Part shown: positions 22,833 to 35,077 of the stretch, one piece after another | Layout: every line of letters starts with the position of its first letter | Position numbering within the stretch: position 1 is the stretch's first letter | The notes under the pieces: generated by a model | The model's database searches: none | What the model was told of the DNA's origin: nothing | The model's input: only the letters and a program-made list of their open reading frames with translations | Source of the DNA: Marsupella aquatica | Lineage: Eukaryota > Marchantiophyta | Assembly (NCBI GenBank): GCA_973895155.1 | Contig: OZ316891.1 | Location: 10,478,001-10,542,000 of the forward strand | Reading direction: 5' to 3' | DNA length: 64,000 nucleotides | Program-made: the position numbers and the translations under genes

Positions 22833-25140
22833 CTACATAGAGCTAGAAAGGAGTGTTCCAACCCCTCCTTGCCTTCTTCCCCTTGGCCTTCTCCTTGCCC
22901 TTGCGTGCTCTTGGGGGGGTGCAACCTGGACTTCCTCCTCCTCTTGGTCACCCTCCTCCTCATCCTCATCCTCAATCTCATCCCCACCTCCACCGCCTTG
23001 GCTTGCCGCGCTACCACCCCCAGCACCACTGGAACGTGTTGATGCAAATGACTGGTCTCCAATGCTAGTTGGCCTGGGTTGAGTAGCAGGAGCTGTGCTC
23101 CCCTCCCCTGTCCCCTCCACATCCTCATCACTACTATCGGTGCCACCCTTGGTATGGGAGTCACCATCCTCCCCTCCCTGCTTCCATTAGCAAACCAGGG
23201 TGTCTGTTAGTCTCATATTCTTTACAAGTATGAACAAAAGAGATATTCATCCAAAATTGCAATGAATGTAATAACCTAAAAATGCTCACCAATAATTCAT
23301 CAACTTGCTGAAAGAGATGCTCCTTCCCATGTTTTTGGCCCACCTCCATCTCAGTCACCGTAATCTTCCTCTTATACCTCTTGTACTAAGCCAAAACAAA
23401 ACCAGCACAATTGGGTTAACACCAACCCATAACCCGATTCACATGGCTCCTAAAAATTAGGGGGTTTGTTGGGGCTGGTGGGGTGGGGCATCAAGGTTTT
23501 GGGTTTATGGAGGGTGGCATATATGGGGAAGACCCTCAAAGAACACTTAAACGACCGGAAAATTTTAAAATTCAAATTTTTGAAATTTTGTGAAGGCGTC
23601 AGCTTCGCAATCATAAGGACAATTACGTTTGCAAAGCTAGTTGCGATGCGAACGTCTTTGCAATGCCTTTGCAAATGTAAGCAAAAAAAGGGCATAATAA
23701 GGTTTGCAAAGGATTTGCGAAGCTACCCGCATCGCAAATGCATTGCAAACTCTATCATGGCAAAAACCCGAAGCAATTGTACGTGACCTAATCTGACACA
23801 ACAAGTCTAATTGTAACTACTTGGTGGAAATGCAAGAAAGAGTTGGCTCATTGCAGGTGTGTTGGAATAGGAATTGGAGTAGCAAGAAGTCAAGGGAGGA
23901 GAGGGAGGTGCACTCACGAATGCTGCTTTGAGGCCGGGGAGGCCACCTTGACCCAGCCTGTGGGTGATGTTGGGCTTGTCTTGGACTCGCTCAGCTACCT
24001 TCAGGAACTTGTTGGGTGAATCGCCTACTTCTGCTACAACCTACTGGAGCTGGGCTACCTTCTGCTCCATAACCTTCAGGTCCTGGTCAGACTTCCCGGC
24101 CTCCTTTGCCCTTCGAGCCTTTGCCAGCTTCTCTGTGAAATCATTGAGGAGCCTGGCTGCTTTCAACTTCACCTCTGTCTGGTAGAAGGCCTGCCAGATA
24201 TCTTCTGAGAGTTGCAACGGCCTTTGCAAATTCCTATACTCCTCCAAATCTCTAAGGTGAGACCTGATCGTCATTCTATCATGGTATCTAGCTTGTGACA
24301 TGGAGTTTGAAATTTTGTCAGCAAGCCACTGTGAATCCATCTCTCCTCCATTTCGAAATGCATCTTTCACCTGATTGATGACTTGCTTTTGCTCTACCTT
24401 TGAGTGAGTGCCCCACTCCCTGGGCCCTCAGTCTTAACTAATACGTGGAGGACGTGCAAACGCTTGAAGGATAATTTTTATTCATTTTGAACTAATAATT
24501 ATAATTATTACCGGTAATAAGGGAACTTTTAATAGTAAAATGGAAATAACAAGGGATAAACAGGAAAAGTGCCCGATCGCAAGGGGGTCCACTTCTTTTA
24601 CATAGAGTGAGGACCCAAGGGCCCCACTCGACTCCTCTTGAAAAATTTGTGGATACAATGTGCCTGATTGTGCTCTTGGCTCCATCGTAAGCAAGCTCAG
24701 TGGGAATCCCCTCATCCTCTAAAGTAATCTGAGGCAGCTTCCTCCTTGCTGCCTCCGTCTTTCTTTGCTCCTCCCTCTGTTTCCTGATCAGGTCTCTCTC
24801 ATCTATCCTCCTCTTCTTTTCCAATGCTTGAGGCGAGAACACTCCAGCCTGAGCTCTCTCATCCCTCTTTCGCTTCCACTCAACAGCCGCTTGCTCTGCT
24901 GCCTTCCTTGCATCCTCCTCTACTGCAGCTTGCCCTGTAGTGAGACCTACTTGCAAGGCTTGGCCAGGAAGGGCACTCAATGATGCCAGCCCTGCTGGAC
25001 TACTGAAATTAATTTGACTCAATTGTGCAACCAAAAAATGTTCATCCACAATTGCCTTCAATCAATCCCCCCCCCCTCGGTTGCCTCCACTACTGCCAGA
25101 AGCTCCTCCATCACCACCAGTCCCCTCTCCACTCGCCATC
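22833..25140 (-). pseudogene. antisense coiled-coil gene of CACTA A (putative second transposon protein), degenerate
   Basis: The minus strand has exons starting at an ATG at 25140 (Gly/Ser-rich start), then 25061-about 24665 (Lys/Arg/Glu-rich helix, ERDLIRKQREEQRKTEAARR), 24430-about 23920 (SNSMSQARYHDRMTIRSHL; KLKAARLLNDFTEKLAKAR), about 23358-23288 and 23185-22833 (acidic run EDEDEEEGDQEEEE followed by a basic tail). A ten-base G/C run near 25070 and an in-frame TAG at 24041-24043 break the reading. The composition (coiled coil, acidic and basic segments) fits the second, DNA-binding protein of CACTA elements, but I recognise no defined domain. Exon borders are approximate. Confidence 0.45.
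23575..23775. repeat. additional TTGCGA-rich block inside CACTA A
   Basis: GTTTGCAAAG, TTGCGATGCGAA, TCGCAAATGC and similar motifs cluster here exactly as in the arms of A. A second internal block is at 25235-25350. Confidence 0.6.
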
Positions 25141-25234
25141 GCTCCGCCCTTGCCCTCGTCGCTCTCCTCAGGCCTGAATGAACTGAATCCGCCTTGTACG
25201 CGCTCGAAAATCCATAAGGATTCAAAATATTAGG

Positions 25235-25350
25235 CTTTGCGATTCGCTTTGCATCGCAGTTTGCGATGCATCTGCCTTCGCAAAAAGCTTTGCAAATGCT
25301 ATCTTTGCGAAGCTTCAGGATTCGCAAACGCCTTCGCTATTTGGTTTTGC
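25235..25350. repeat. additional TTGCGA-rich block inside CACTA A
   Basis: GGCTTTGCGATTCGC, TTTGCGATGC, CTTCGCAAAAAG and TTCGCAAACG cluster directly upstream of the antisense gene, in what would be its promoter. Confidence 0.6.
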
Positions 25351-25859
25351 CATAACCCCCGTCTCGCATGCGTATTTGATGTGTTGTTAGGGATACTAAG
25401 GGGGCTTATGAACATTAAATGGGGTAGAAGTAGAGGATTATGTTGCATTTTAGTGGGATGTGATCAGATAAGGATTGGGGGGTTAGAAAATTGAAGGAGT
25501 TATATTGGAGGGTAAGAGGAGGGGGTTTGGCCTGGTTAGGGGAGGGTTTCTTTTGTGAAGGTTGGGCTTAGATTGGCTTAGATACGAGGGATTTTATGTT
25601 TTGGGTTTGCAAGGGGGTTTTATTTATGAAGGTTGGGGTTATATGTATTGGAGGGTAAGAGCTAGGAGGGGTTTTATGTTTTGGGTTTTGGGTTTTAGGC
25701 CAACTTAGGAGGGTTGGAAAGAGAGGTTTCAGTTTTATAGTATCTTGGGTTACTTTTATGGTATCGTAGGAGGGTAACCAAGAGGGGTGGCATATAATTA
25801 TGGTAGAGAGAAGCATAGAATGGTTGAAGGGAATTGACCATTTAGGTTTTTGCTAACTT

Positions 25860-26880
25860 CATTGGCTTACACTTTTAGAGTTCCCAAGGGTCTAGGGTGG
25901 GTTTTTATTGCATGACACTCACCTTTCACTTGAAGCGGGATGAGGTTTGGTTTTTATGCTAACAATTGAGGGAAAGCCCATGTAATCATGATCCAGCGCA
26001 GGACCATCACTGCTTCCTCAACTTTTGTCTAATGCATATGCATTGTGGGATCTAAAAGGTATATTTAAACATGTATGTTAGCAGGGTTTGATAAAGAGAT
26101 TGTTCATAAACCTTGCCCTTTGTTGTTGTGCAAGAATATCTATATGTACATGTTTGGGGGTCTACAACTTGAGAGAAGCTAATGGCTATCCAAACTTACT
26201 TTTTGTTTCCAGTATTTTCCTCGTGCTTCTAGATTCAGCTCATGTTCATTGAGCCACACGACCTACAGGCACTATTGAGTCCGGATCTCATTCAGGTAAT
26301 TGTCCAACTTCATTCTGGGCTTAGGCCTTTAGAGTTTTCCCAGGGGTCTAGGGTGGGTTTTTATTGCATGACACTCACCTTTCACTTGAGGGGGGATAAG
26401 GTTTTAGGGTTTAGGGTTTTATGCTAACAATTGAGGAAAAAACCCATGTAATCATGATACAACGCAGGGCCAGCACTACTACCTCAACTTTTGTCTAATG
26501 CATATGCATTGTGGGAACCCGGGCATCTAAAAGGTATAACATCATGTGTACAGTCAATGTTGTTAGTACAGATTTTTATGCTTGCCCTTCTTTGTTGTGC
26601 CATGATATATATGGGTAAATGTCTAAGATTCCACAACTTGACGGCTGCTAATTACCATCCAAACTTACATTTTATTTCCAGTATTTTCCTCCTACTTCTA
26701 GATTTGGCAAATGTTCCAAAAGCCATGTGACCTACTAGGTGACCTATAGGCACTGTTGAGCCCGGGTCTCATTCAGGTAATAATCTAACCTCACTTAGGA
26801 CATAGGGTATTACAGTTTTCCCAAAGGTTATAATGTGGTTTTTTCTTGCATGGCATTCACCTTAATTTGGGTTTCATGCT
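25860..26880 (+). repeat. tandem ~455-480 bp repeat, two and a bit copies
   Basis: The segment GTCTAGGGTGGGTTTTTATTGCATGACACTCACC recurs at about 25890 and 26345 and, more diverged, near 26825. ATAATGCATATGCATTGTGGGA-type and CAGGCACT-TTGAG-CCGG blocks recur at matching spacing. The array lies just upstream of the SET gene and may be its duplicated promoter or untranslated leader. Confidence 0.75.
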
Positions 26881-27019
26881 AACAAATATAAAAGGGTAAT
26901 AAAACCCCATCTATAAACCAACCTAATTGTTTTTTGAGTTAATTTTTTTGAAAATTGCTTTATATATGGCCTAATTTTTCCTAATCATGCCCTACATGCA
27001 ATGTAATGTGGCAGTGGAT

Positions 27020-28175
27020 ATGTCCTCTTCCTCTGAACTATCCAGTAGTGAGTACTCCTCTGATGATGATATACCCCCTCCTCCTCAGCCGAGGTTACCG
27101 GTCCTCGTGGTCCACCCCGAAGACTTTGTGACTGCACCAGATGTGTGGGCCAAATTTCTCAAAAATCTTATGTGTGTGCTCAACATATCGAGAGATATGG
27201 ACGTCTTACTCCCGGGGCTTCTTCATCCCACATAGTAAGTTTGTTTCAATTGATTGCCATTCTTTACTCTTATTTTTAGAGGTGAATCAATGTTTACACA
27301 TATGGTTTACACAAATGGTTGTTTGTGGGTGTTTGCATGGAATAGGGATCCAGTATGCGTAGATTGGTGACACCACCACCCTATGTCTCATCACAAGGAG
27401 TTTTAGATGCTATAGGCAATGCACTTTTACAAGCCTTGGGTTTGGGAATCAGTACCAGTCATGGGACAGAAGGGGAACACCCTCATGTGCCCACTGAGAC
27501 ACGAAGACCCCGGTCTAGGCCCCAGTCCAATAGGAGGCCACAAGCACCCAATGACCCATCCAGAACACTAGTTCAGGGTAGGTGGGGTGTTTGTTCATTC
27601 ACTGGCAAGTGTGCCTCTATCATCAAGGATTGGGAACCTATCACTCTTGGCTTGCCTTATTTTACAGATTTGATGAGGAGATTGTGGTTTGGGGTAGACG
27701 TTGGATTGTGAAAACTTCCACACTTGGAGAGAGACATGGATATGGAGTATTTGCTTGTGAGGATATCATCATGGATGAGGAGGGTGGGTCAAGTGTTTGT
27801 GGTAGAGAGGGTCCTACTTTGTTCCCATACGGTGGACCCATCTACAAGAGAAGATATTGGAACATAATCCTTGCACAACATCCTAAGTGGAAAACATATG
27901 CTCTAGAGATGGATACTTTTGATGGTAGCACTAGAAGGTATAGTGAGCAGCGGGTGATAGACGGTGATCCCATACGTAATGGGAATATTGTTGGTTTCAT
28001 AAATAGTATTGTGGGGACTCGGCCCAAGCATAGGGCCAATTGTGAGTGGGTTTTTACTGATGGTCCAATGCCGGCACCATATGGCACGACATATCATAAG
28101 GACCATTGCTTAGTTCTTGCTACTAGGACCATTAGAGCAGGAGATGAGTTATTCACACACTATGAGTGGGATTAG
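27020..28175 (+). CDS. SET-domain protein carried by CACTA A
   Basis: Exons 27020-27234 (or from the ATG at 26987), 27354-27581 and 27668-28175 join in phase across GT-AG introns to give about 316 residues. The N-terminal third is Ser-rich with a Pro run (DDDIPPPPQPRLP). The last exon is a SET domain: GYGVFACEDI at the start, a GGPIYKRRYW strand, GFINSIVGTRPKHRANCEW in place of the usual FINHxCxPN, and AGDELFTHYEWD in place of GEELxxDY. SET proteins methylate protein lysines, mostly histone tails; here the cofactor-binding NH motif reads NS, so activity is uncertain. The frame is intact, unlike the neighbouring tnp2. It lies in the same orientation as tnp2 and about 230 bp upstream of it, inside the transposon, so it is element cargo or a captured host gene. 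Confidence 0.8.
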
Positions 28176-28399
28176 GAAATCATGTCCTTTATCCTCTTGC
28201 ACCTATTTTGGACTTCCCATTTACTATTATATATATATGGCCTTTGGGCTCATTTTGGAGTAATAAGGTTTTAGCCCATGCATTTACTTTAATTCTTAAT
28301 GTCTTGAATGAATGGTGTTAAGTCTATTTTAATTTGTTGTACTTGGTCAAATAGACATGAAGAGGTTTTTTGGTTGTAATGTGTATAGAATGTGCAACC

Positions 28400-30112
28400 A
28401 TCTCAACAAATGTTACCACAAAGGTTGAGAGTAACATATCGGGAGATGGGTATGCCAGAAGAGGAAGAACCATTAGAGGGTGATTCCTCGTCAAGTAATG
28501 ATGTAGGTGGTGCTGATGAGGAAGCCGCACCTTGGACTGATGACCAGGTCATGCATGATCAAGATAGAGCCATGGATGACTTCATGGTTGATTGGTTTGG
28601 TGCCGATGTTGAGGATGATGTGCCTCACATTGGTCATGAGGATGGCCCTTCAAACGACCCACGGCCACAACATACTCCAGAGGGACAACAACAATGGAAA
28701 GAGGCAGAGGAACATGCTTGAACACCTCTTTTTGAGGGTGCTCGGTTGAGCCGTCTTTCTGCCATATTGGGGCTCTTGAACTTCAAGCCAAACACAAGGC
28801 AAGCAATTCTATGTTATCAGACATATTTGAATATTGTCATGACTTGATGTTACCCTCGGAGAATGTGTTGCCAAGGACTTGGAAGGATGCAAAGAAGGTT
28901 CTCTCATCCATTGGCATGGATTACCATATTATTCATGCCTGTGTGAATGGTTGCATGTTATTTCATGGGGATACAACCCATATCACAGAATGCACAGTGT
29001 GTCATGAGCCACGGTATGAGCCAAACATGCTAACCCAGAAGGTACCAAAGAAAGCAGTTCGTTGGTTCCCTATAATTCCTCACTTGTTGCACATGTATAG
29101 ATGTTCTGACTTGGCCGAGTTGATGGTATGGCACAAGAAACATCGTTCGAAGCCTGGTGTCATGCGATTACCAGTTGACTCTCCTGCTCATAAACATGTG
29201 GAATCAACATGGCCAGATTTTGAGCATGACCCTCGGCATGTGCGACTGGGGTTGGCATCAGATGGAGTTAGCCCTCATTCACTTGGAGAGAAGGGGAGAC
29301 CTACATCGGTCTGGCCTGTGGTTCTCATGAATTACAACCTTCCACCATGGTTGTCCATGAAAAAGGGTTTTTTGTTGCTATCTTTGATTATCCCAGGGCT
29401 AAAGAAGGTGAAGAACATGGACACCTATTTGATATTACTGGTTCAGAAACTCCAGAAATTATGGGAAGGAGTATGGGCATATGATGGTCGAAAGACTACA
29501 GGGGGTACCCCATGGGTTTTCAAACTGAAAGGGGTTTGTATGTGGACCATGCATGACTACCCAGGTAAGAACTTTGTTGTTTAAATGCATCATATTCTAA
29601 TGCATGGTATCCCCTCATTTCCATGTGCTAATCCTAACATAATGTGTGTTTATATGACCAGCATTTGACCAAGCCTTGGTGATGTAGCCAAGAATTCATG
29701 ACATCTTCGCAAGATTGTTTATCTTGGGCATACAAAGTTTCTTCCAATGGGACATCAGATGAGGCGTGACCCACTACTATTTCCCTCTATTGATATGCCC
29801 TTTGGTGACGAGCGTGATGTACCTGAGCCAACAACTTTTACACACTGGAAAGACATGGCTGCAAGAGTGGCAGACCCAGAGGATCCCATGCAATTTGAGA
29901 GTAGTGGCTTGACAAGGTGGAGTATATTAACCACTTTGCCCTATTTGGGTGAGTTGAAGATCCACCATCTATTAGACCCCATGCACATTGAGGGAAATGT
30001 GGGAAACTAAGGCTTTGATAAAGGCTTTCTATGGAGAGAAAGACACTAACTTCAGGGAGGCTTGTGAGGATCTTGAGATGCATCCAAACGTGTGGGTCAT
30101 AAGTGATCCTAT
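28400..30112 (+). pseudogene. CACTA tnp2 transposase of element A, left part
   Basis: After an acidic N-terminus (28400-28720, ending at an in-frame TGA) the reading continues as FEGARLSRLSAILGLLNFK. It shifts frame near 28810 and runs through 28811-29575 as Transposase_21/tnp2: CVNGCMLFHGD, CHEPRYEP, WFPIIPHLLHMY, RLPVDSPAHKHV, VRLGLASDGVSPHS, WPVVLMNYNLPPWLSMKK, MWTMHDYPG. The next exon at about 29735-30000 gives LKIHHLLDPMHIE. A small indel near 30000 shifts the frame to ALIKAFYGEKD, which runs up to the insertion of element B after SDPI. The gene resumes at 57428. tnp2 is the DDE-type transposase of CACTA elements. Confidence 0.85.
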
Positions 30113-32110
30113 CACTAGTAGAAAATGGGGCCTTTTATGACTAAGACACATATGACTGTTGTGCCCAAATGACAATATATTTTAATGACAGGACATGAAT
30201 GACACATAAATGACTGTCTATAATGACAGGGTGAAAAAATGACTAATAATTGCAATAGGGTCATTTAAACCAATGAGCCAAATGACCGTGACTACTATAA
30301 TGACAACACCAATGAGTTGTAGTCATTTTGGACAATCTTTGTCAATGACACAAATGACAATAACCTTGTCATATCAATGTTTGACATTTGGGAAGTCATT
30401 TAGGACGACGGTGACTAATGACTACTAAAACAAATTTGGAAATATCAATGTTTAAAAATTTTAGTAGTCATTTAAACCTAAAGTGATAAATGACATGATA
30501 AACAATATATGACTATTTTGAGGTCTAGGGTTTTAGTATATGATTTAACTTTGTAGGGTATTATATATTAGCTATCCAACACGCATGGTACTATAAAGAC
30601 TAGGGGCACACACAAATTAGATTTTAAATATATTTTGAGACTTAACAGATAACATTTCTGGTGTAGGTTTAGGGTTTAGGTGCTAGATGTCTGTATTTGC
30701 TATTGTCATTTTTCCAATTACGCGGACTGTTATTTGCAAAGAATTGTAAGTCATTTATGCTTTCACTCAACTTTCTAGTCATTTGACAAGTGCCACTAAA
30801 TGACATGAAAACAAGTCATTTGGGATGTCAATGTTGTGGTCATGTATGTCATGCACAATATGACTCCTAAGGGCCTTCGGTGTCTGATTGGCCATAATGG
30901 TGATAGGGGCCAACCATTAGGGATGCTACCCACTCCACATGGTGCCGGATGTAGAAGGCATAAACTCTGGGCCACTAGTTATCGGGATTTGGCCTCGCTA
31001 TAGTTTTTATGACCCAACTTTTGCACCTTGAAAGGGCATCACCCAACTTTCGGCAAAACACTCGCAAGTTGTATGACTTTGGAGTCATTTGCCCAAACAG
31101 TTGCAAACCACACTCATTTTGTAAAGGATTTTGGGTCATTTGTGCGTGTGAATGAATATTTTTGTCATTTATGCAGTCTTTTGCACCTTTAAAATACACA
31201 TTTTGCACCTTGGAAGAGCATCACCCAACTTTGGGCAAAACACTCCCAAGTTGTATGACTTTGGAGTCATTTGCTTGAAGGGATGCAAACCACTATTGCT
31301 TGGTCATTTGGAACAGAATTAGAGTCATTTGTGCACGTGACTACTTAAGGGTTTTTGTCATTTTGGGAGTGCCGGGAGACGTCATTTGTGCAAATGACAC
31401 ATAAATCAGTCATTCATGATGTCAATGTTGCAGTCATGCATGCCATGGGTAATATGACTTGTTTGGGCCATCGGGGGCTGATTGGCAATATTTGTGATTG
31501 TAGCCGGCCATTAGGGATGCTATCCACTCCACATGGTGCAAGATAGTGTACTCTCAAACCTTGCGCCACTAGTTATGCCACTTTGTCTCCTAAAGGTTTT
31601 TTGTAGCCAACTTTTTGCACCAAGGAAGGGCACGGCCCAACTTTGGCCAAAACACTCCCATGTTGTATGACTTAGGAGTCATTTACCTAAAGTGGTCCAT
31701 ATCACTCCCATTTGGTCATACCCAAGGGATTCCGAGTCATTTTGCGAGTGATTGCACTTTTTGGTGATTTGTGGAGTCCTCTAATACGTCATTTATGCAT
31801 TTGACATGAAAATGAGTCATTGTTGATGTCAATGCGGCAGTCACGCATGCCATGGACAATATGACTCTTTGGGGGCTTGGATGCGGGATTGGTCAGATTG
31901 GTGATAGGAGCCCACCATTAAGGATGCTACCCACAAAGAATGTATTGCATTTGGCTATTATAGAGTGCCGTGAGTTTAGGTTTTGGGCAATGACATCAAA
32001 ACAAGTCATTTATGTTGTCAACCCTAGGACTGAGGACTATGAGATTAGTGATTTAATATGTGAGTGACTAATTTTATGAGAATGTCCACCAAATGACTTC
32101 CTCACTTAGG
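30113..32110. repeat. left arm of CACTA B: AATGAC/GTCATT subterminal motifs and long repeats
   Basis: AATGACA, TGTCATT and GTCATTTG motifs are dense from the terminus to about 32050. Within this, a longer unit (TGATGTCAATG-GCAGTCA-GCATGCCATG, GATTGG, CCATTA-GGATGCTACCCAC, and the block TTTTGCACC-GGAA-GGGCA followed by CCCAACTTT) is repeated beginning near 30820, 31405 and 31825, plus a partial copy at 31200. Confidence 0.8.
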
Positions 32111-35077
32111 TAATTGTGACGTGTCAATGAGGATGTACATCCTAAACCTATGCATATGTGCGTAATTTGTTTTGTGTTACATGCATATACTATTTGGGAA
32201 TTTTGGCACCTAGGTTTCCACATCAATGGGTTTCAAAGGCCACCAGTACATTAAGTTTTTGAGTCACTGGTTATTGTAAATGGTAATACATACTTGTGAC
32301 AAGTATTTGTGTCATCAAAAAAGCATTTGGCCCCAAACTTCCTCCATCTTCTAAAATTGATTGGCGAGGGGATAATAATGTTAGAGGGGTATTATGGAAC
32401 CTGGAGATTGACTCCATTACTACCCTCAACATCCCAATAAAATTCCCGTTGGTGTCCCAAAGCTTATTTGCCAACCATGTGTCATCCTGTCATGCCCCGA
32501 CCCTATCTTCCTTGGATCCCATGAAACAATGCCTGGCCACATTGGATCCCATTTTCCCATAAGAAATTCAGACCTGGGTTTAGGGTCGCCCGATCAGTCA
32601 CACCGGTCACACAAGTCACAAGTTCACGTTGGGAGTTTAGCTATTCTCGTGAAGTTGAGCAGCGAGTGGAGGTTTAGGGTGAATTGAGCGGTGAGTTGAA
32701 GTGCGAGGTCGCTGCTGCGCGTAAGATTGGTGCTGAGCAGTGAGTTGAGGTGCAAGGGCACTGCTGTGAGGTCGCTGCTACGAGGTTGCTGTGAGGTCAC
32801 TGCTATGAGGTCGCTGCTATGAGGTCGCTGTTGCATTTTAGGGCGAAGGAGTTGAGGTCCGCTGCGCCTATGTTTCTTGAAGGTCGTGCATGCTGCTCCC
32901 CATCTTTTCAGTGTGGATGGAGTGTGGCCCGGTCTCTTGCGCTTAGTCTCTGCATTCCATCCGCAAGCCATTCGTGAGGTGGGATTGATCGGTGAGGACG
33001 GTGGGATTGATTCGAAGCTGTGCACTGTGAATAGGGAGGCATTTGCGTTTGGGACTAGCTTTGGCCGTGGGTTGTCATTAGGGAAAAACCAGGTGAAAGG
33101 GACCGAGCTCAAGCTGCGCGCACTTGGGCAATGCTAACCGTCCTACATGTTGGAGCTGCAACGTGAACGAGAGTTTTGCTCTACACCTTTGGCTAGAGCT
33201 ACGGAGGGAGTTGCTGCAACACCACTGCCGCTACCTGCTACCATTTCATCCACATCGAATACAGTGCGTCTCTGAGGTATCTTGGATAGTTGTGCATTCT
33301 CTGTCCACCTGCTGTGCTTCTTCCCCCTGCCGGCCATGCTTTGATTTCATGCTTCCTGTCCCCTTTGCCATGCTGAAAATTTAGCGCTTTTGCTTCCCCT
33401 TTGCTGGATGCTGCCCATTACAATCGTAAATTGAAGTTCTCCCTTTCCAATGCGCCTAGTATTAGTCCCAACCTCATTTGCCATTCAGTTATGTACATCG
33501 AGCTTGTGTAAGTGTGTCCCTGTTTCTGACCCTTGCCTAAATGTTCTACCTTGGGTACCTTGCTATCAGGTATTTTGCTGTCTCTCATTTCCGAGTCCTT
33601 GTTTGCTGGAATTTGCTCTTCAATCATGAAAAACAAAGATACCAGTATTTTGTACCAGACCTGAGTTGCTGGAATGTTATTGATCTTTGTACAGGGTTGG
33701 GATTGTTGCTTTGTTGGCTTGGGATTCACAGTCCCTGTATAATATTCACTGATTTGTTTCTGTCATTGTCTGGCCATGGTCCAAGTTTTGTCTTTTGGTA
33801 TACTGCGCTTACTATGCAATGTCGTGCAGTATACTCGTTTCCTGCGAATTGAGCATTGAGCCAATTGGAGGTGGACATTGGAGTTGCAACAACCTACAAG
33901 GTTAGTTGTGCTAATCTTGAATCCGTTGTAGTCAGCGCCCCCCTCCCTCACAAAAAGTTGCGGTCCTGCCTATCCCGGGTCTCTTTTGAATTGAAGACCA
34001 AGCTCTGTTTGACAACATCTAATTTCCTATGTAGCGGTAGGTCTCTGTTGCTTTTTCGACGGATTGCTTGCTCAAGCTTAGGGAAAGAATTGAAATATTT
34101 GCCTTCTATCCTACTCCTTCACCTGCGAGCATTGACTTTTTTTAATGTTTTTTCAAAGTAGCCACTAAATACTGTGTGACTGCTAAGGTTTGCTCGTTGT
34201 GAGGAGATCCATGATAGTTTTGACTCTTCCCAAATCTTACCTGTGTTGGAACCACATTGGACCTACATATCTGCAGAGACTAGTTGCTGCCGAGGTGCGA
34301 TTGGAGCTGCATTCCTGCCTGCATTTCCGCTTGCATCAATTTTAAGGATTCTAAGGAAGATTGGACCTCTGTTTGGTAGTGGTGCTACCTAACAAGGGTC
34401 CAGTGGAGGTGGGCTTGCTCCAGTTTTGCTTGCATTATTGTCGTGTGTCTACTGTCGTTATTGGTTTATTGTTGAGATTATCTGAGAAACCCTCATTGTC
34501 TTTAGAAGAGATGATGGGAGTGATTTGTAGGATGTGTTTGAATTGCAAACTTTTTTGGATTAATTTTTGCTATTCAAAATTACCTTGTCTGTCTGGTGAT
34601 CCCATCAAATATAATGTCTTTGTTGATCCATCACTGAAAAAACCCCGGCTCTGCGTGGAGTTAAATGAACCAAAGTAAGAGTTGTTGCTGAGGTTCTACC
34701 TGAGCCATTGCATTGAGCCATGTTTGCTCTTCTACTCAATCTCTCGTATTTTGTTTGTTTCTCAACACCTCTAATAGAAATTGAGTACATAAGAATTTAG
34801 AGGCAGCATTGGTAATTCCTTGATTGATCACTACATTTACCAAGTATGTTTAACTTGTTGCTCTCTGCGCAGAACACATAAACCAGAGCCAAGTTATTTT
34901 TGACATTGCTTCTACTCCGTGAGACTGAGTTGGGCAGGACATCTTCTGACGTGTACTTAAACCTCAGATTACGGTAAGTACACTACGCATACCATCTTTG
35001 TACTTGTTTGTTGCCCTTCTCCATAGACTTCTTGTAATATTTAAGGTAATTGTGCAGATCCACACATCACATCAGGC
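32111..35077. other. leader region of CACTA B, no supported exon
   Basis: A GAGGTCGCTGCTAT-type minisatellite occupies about 32700-32835. The rest has only unrecognised short frames. A 3' splice-site-like TGTGCAG stands at about 35059, just before the PHD start codon, so 5' untranslated exons of that gene may lie here. Confidence 0.4.

Noticed and set aside
33124-34680. Several 80-105 residue ORFs in the leader of CACTA B
   Set aside because: No recognisable domain, no consistent splice pattern, and frames change every few hundred bases.
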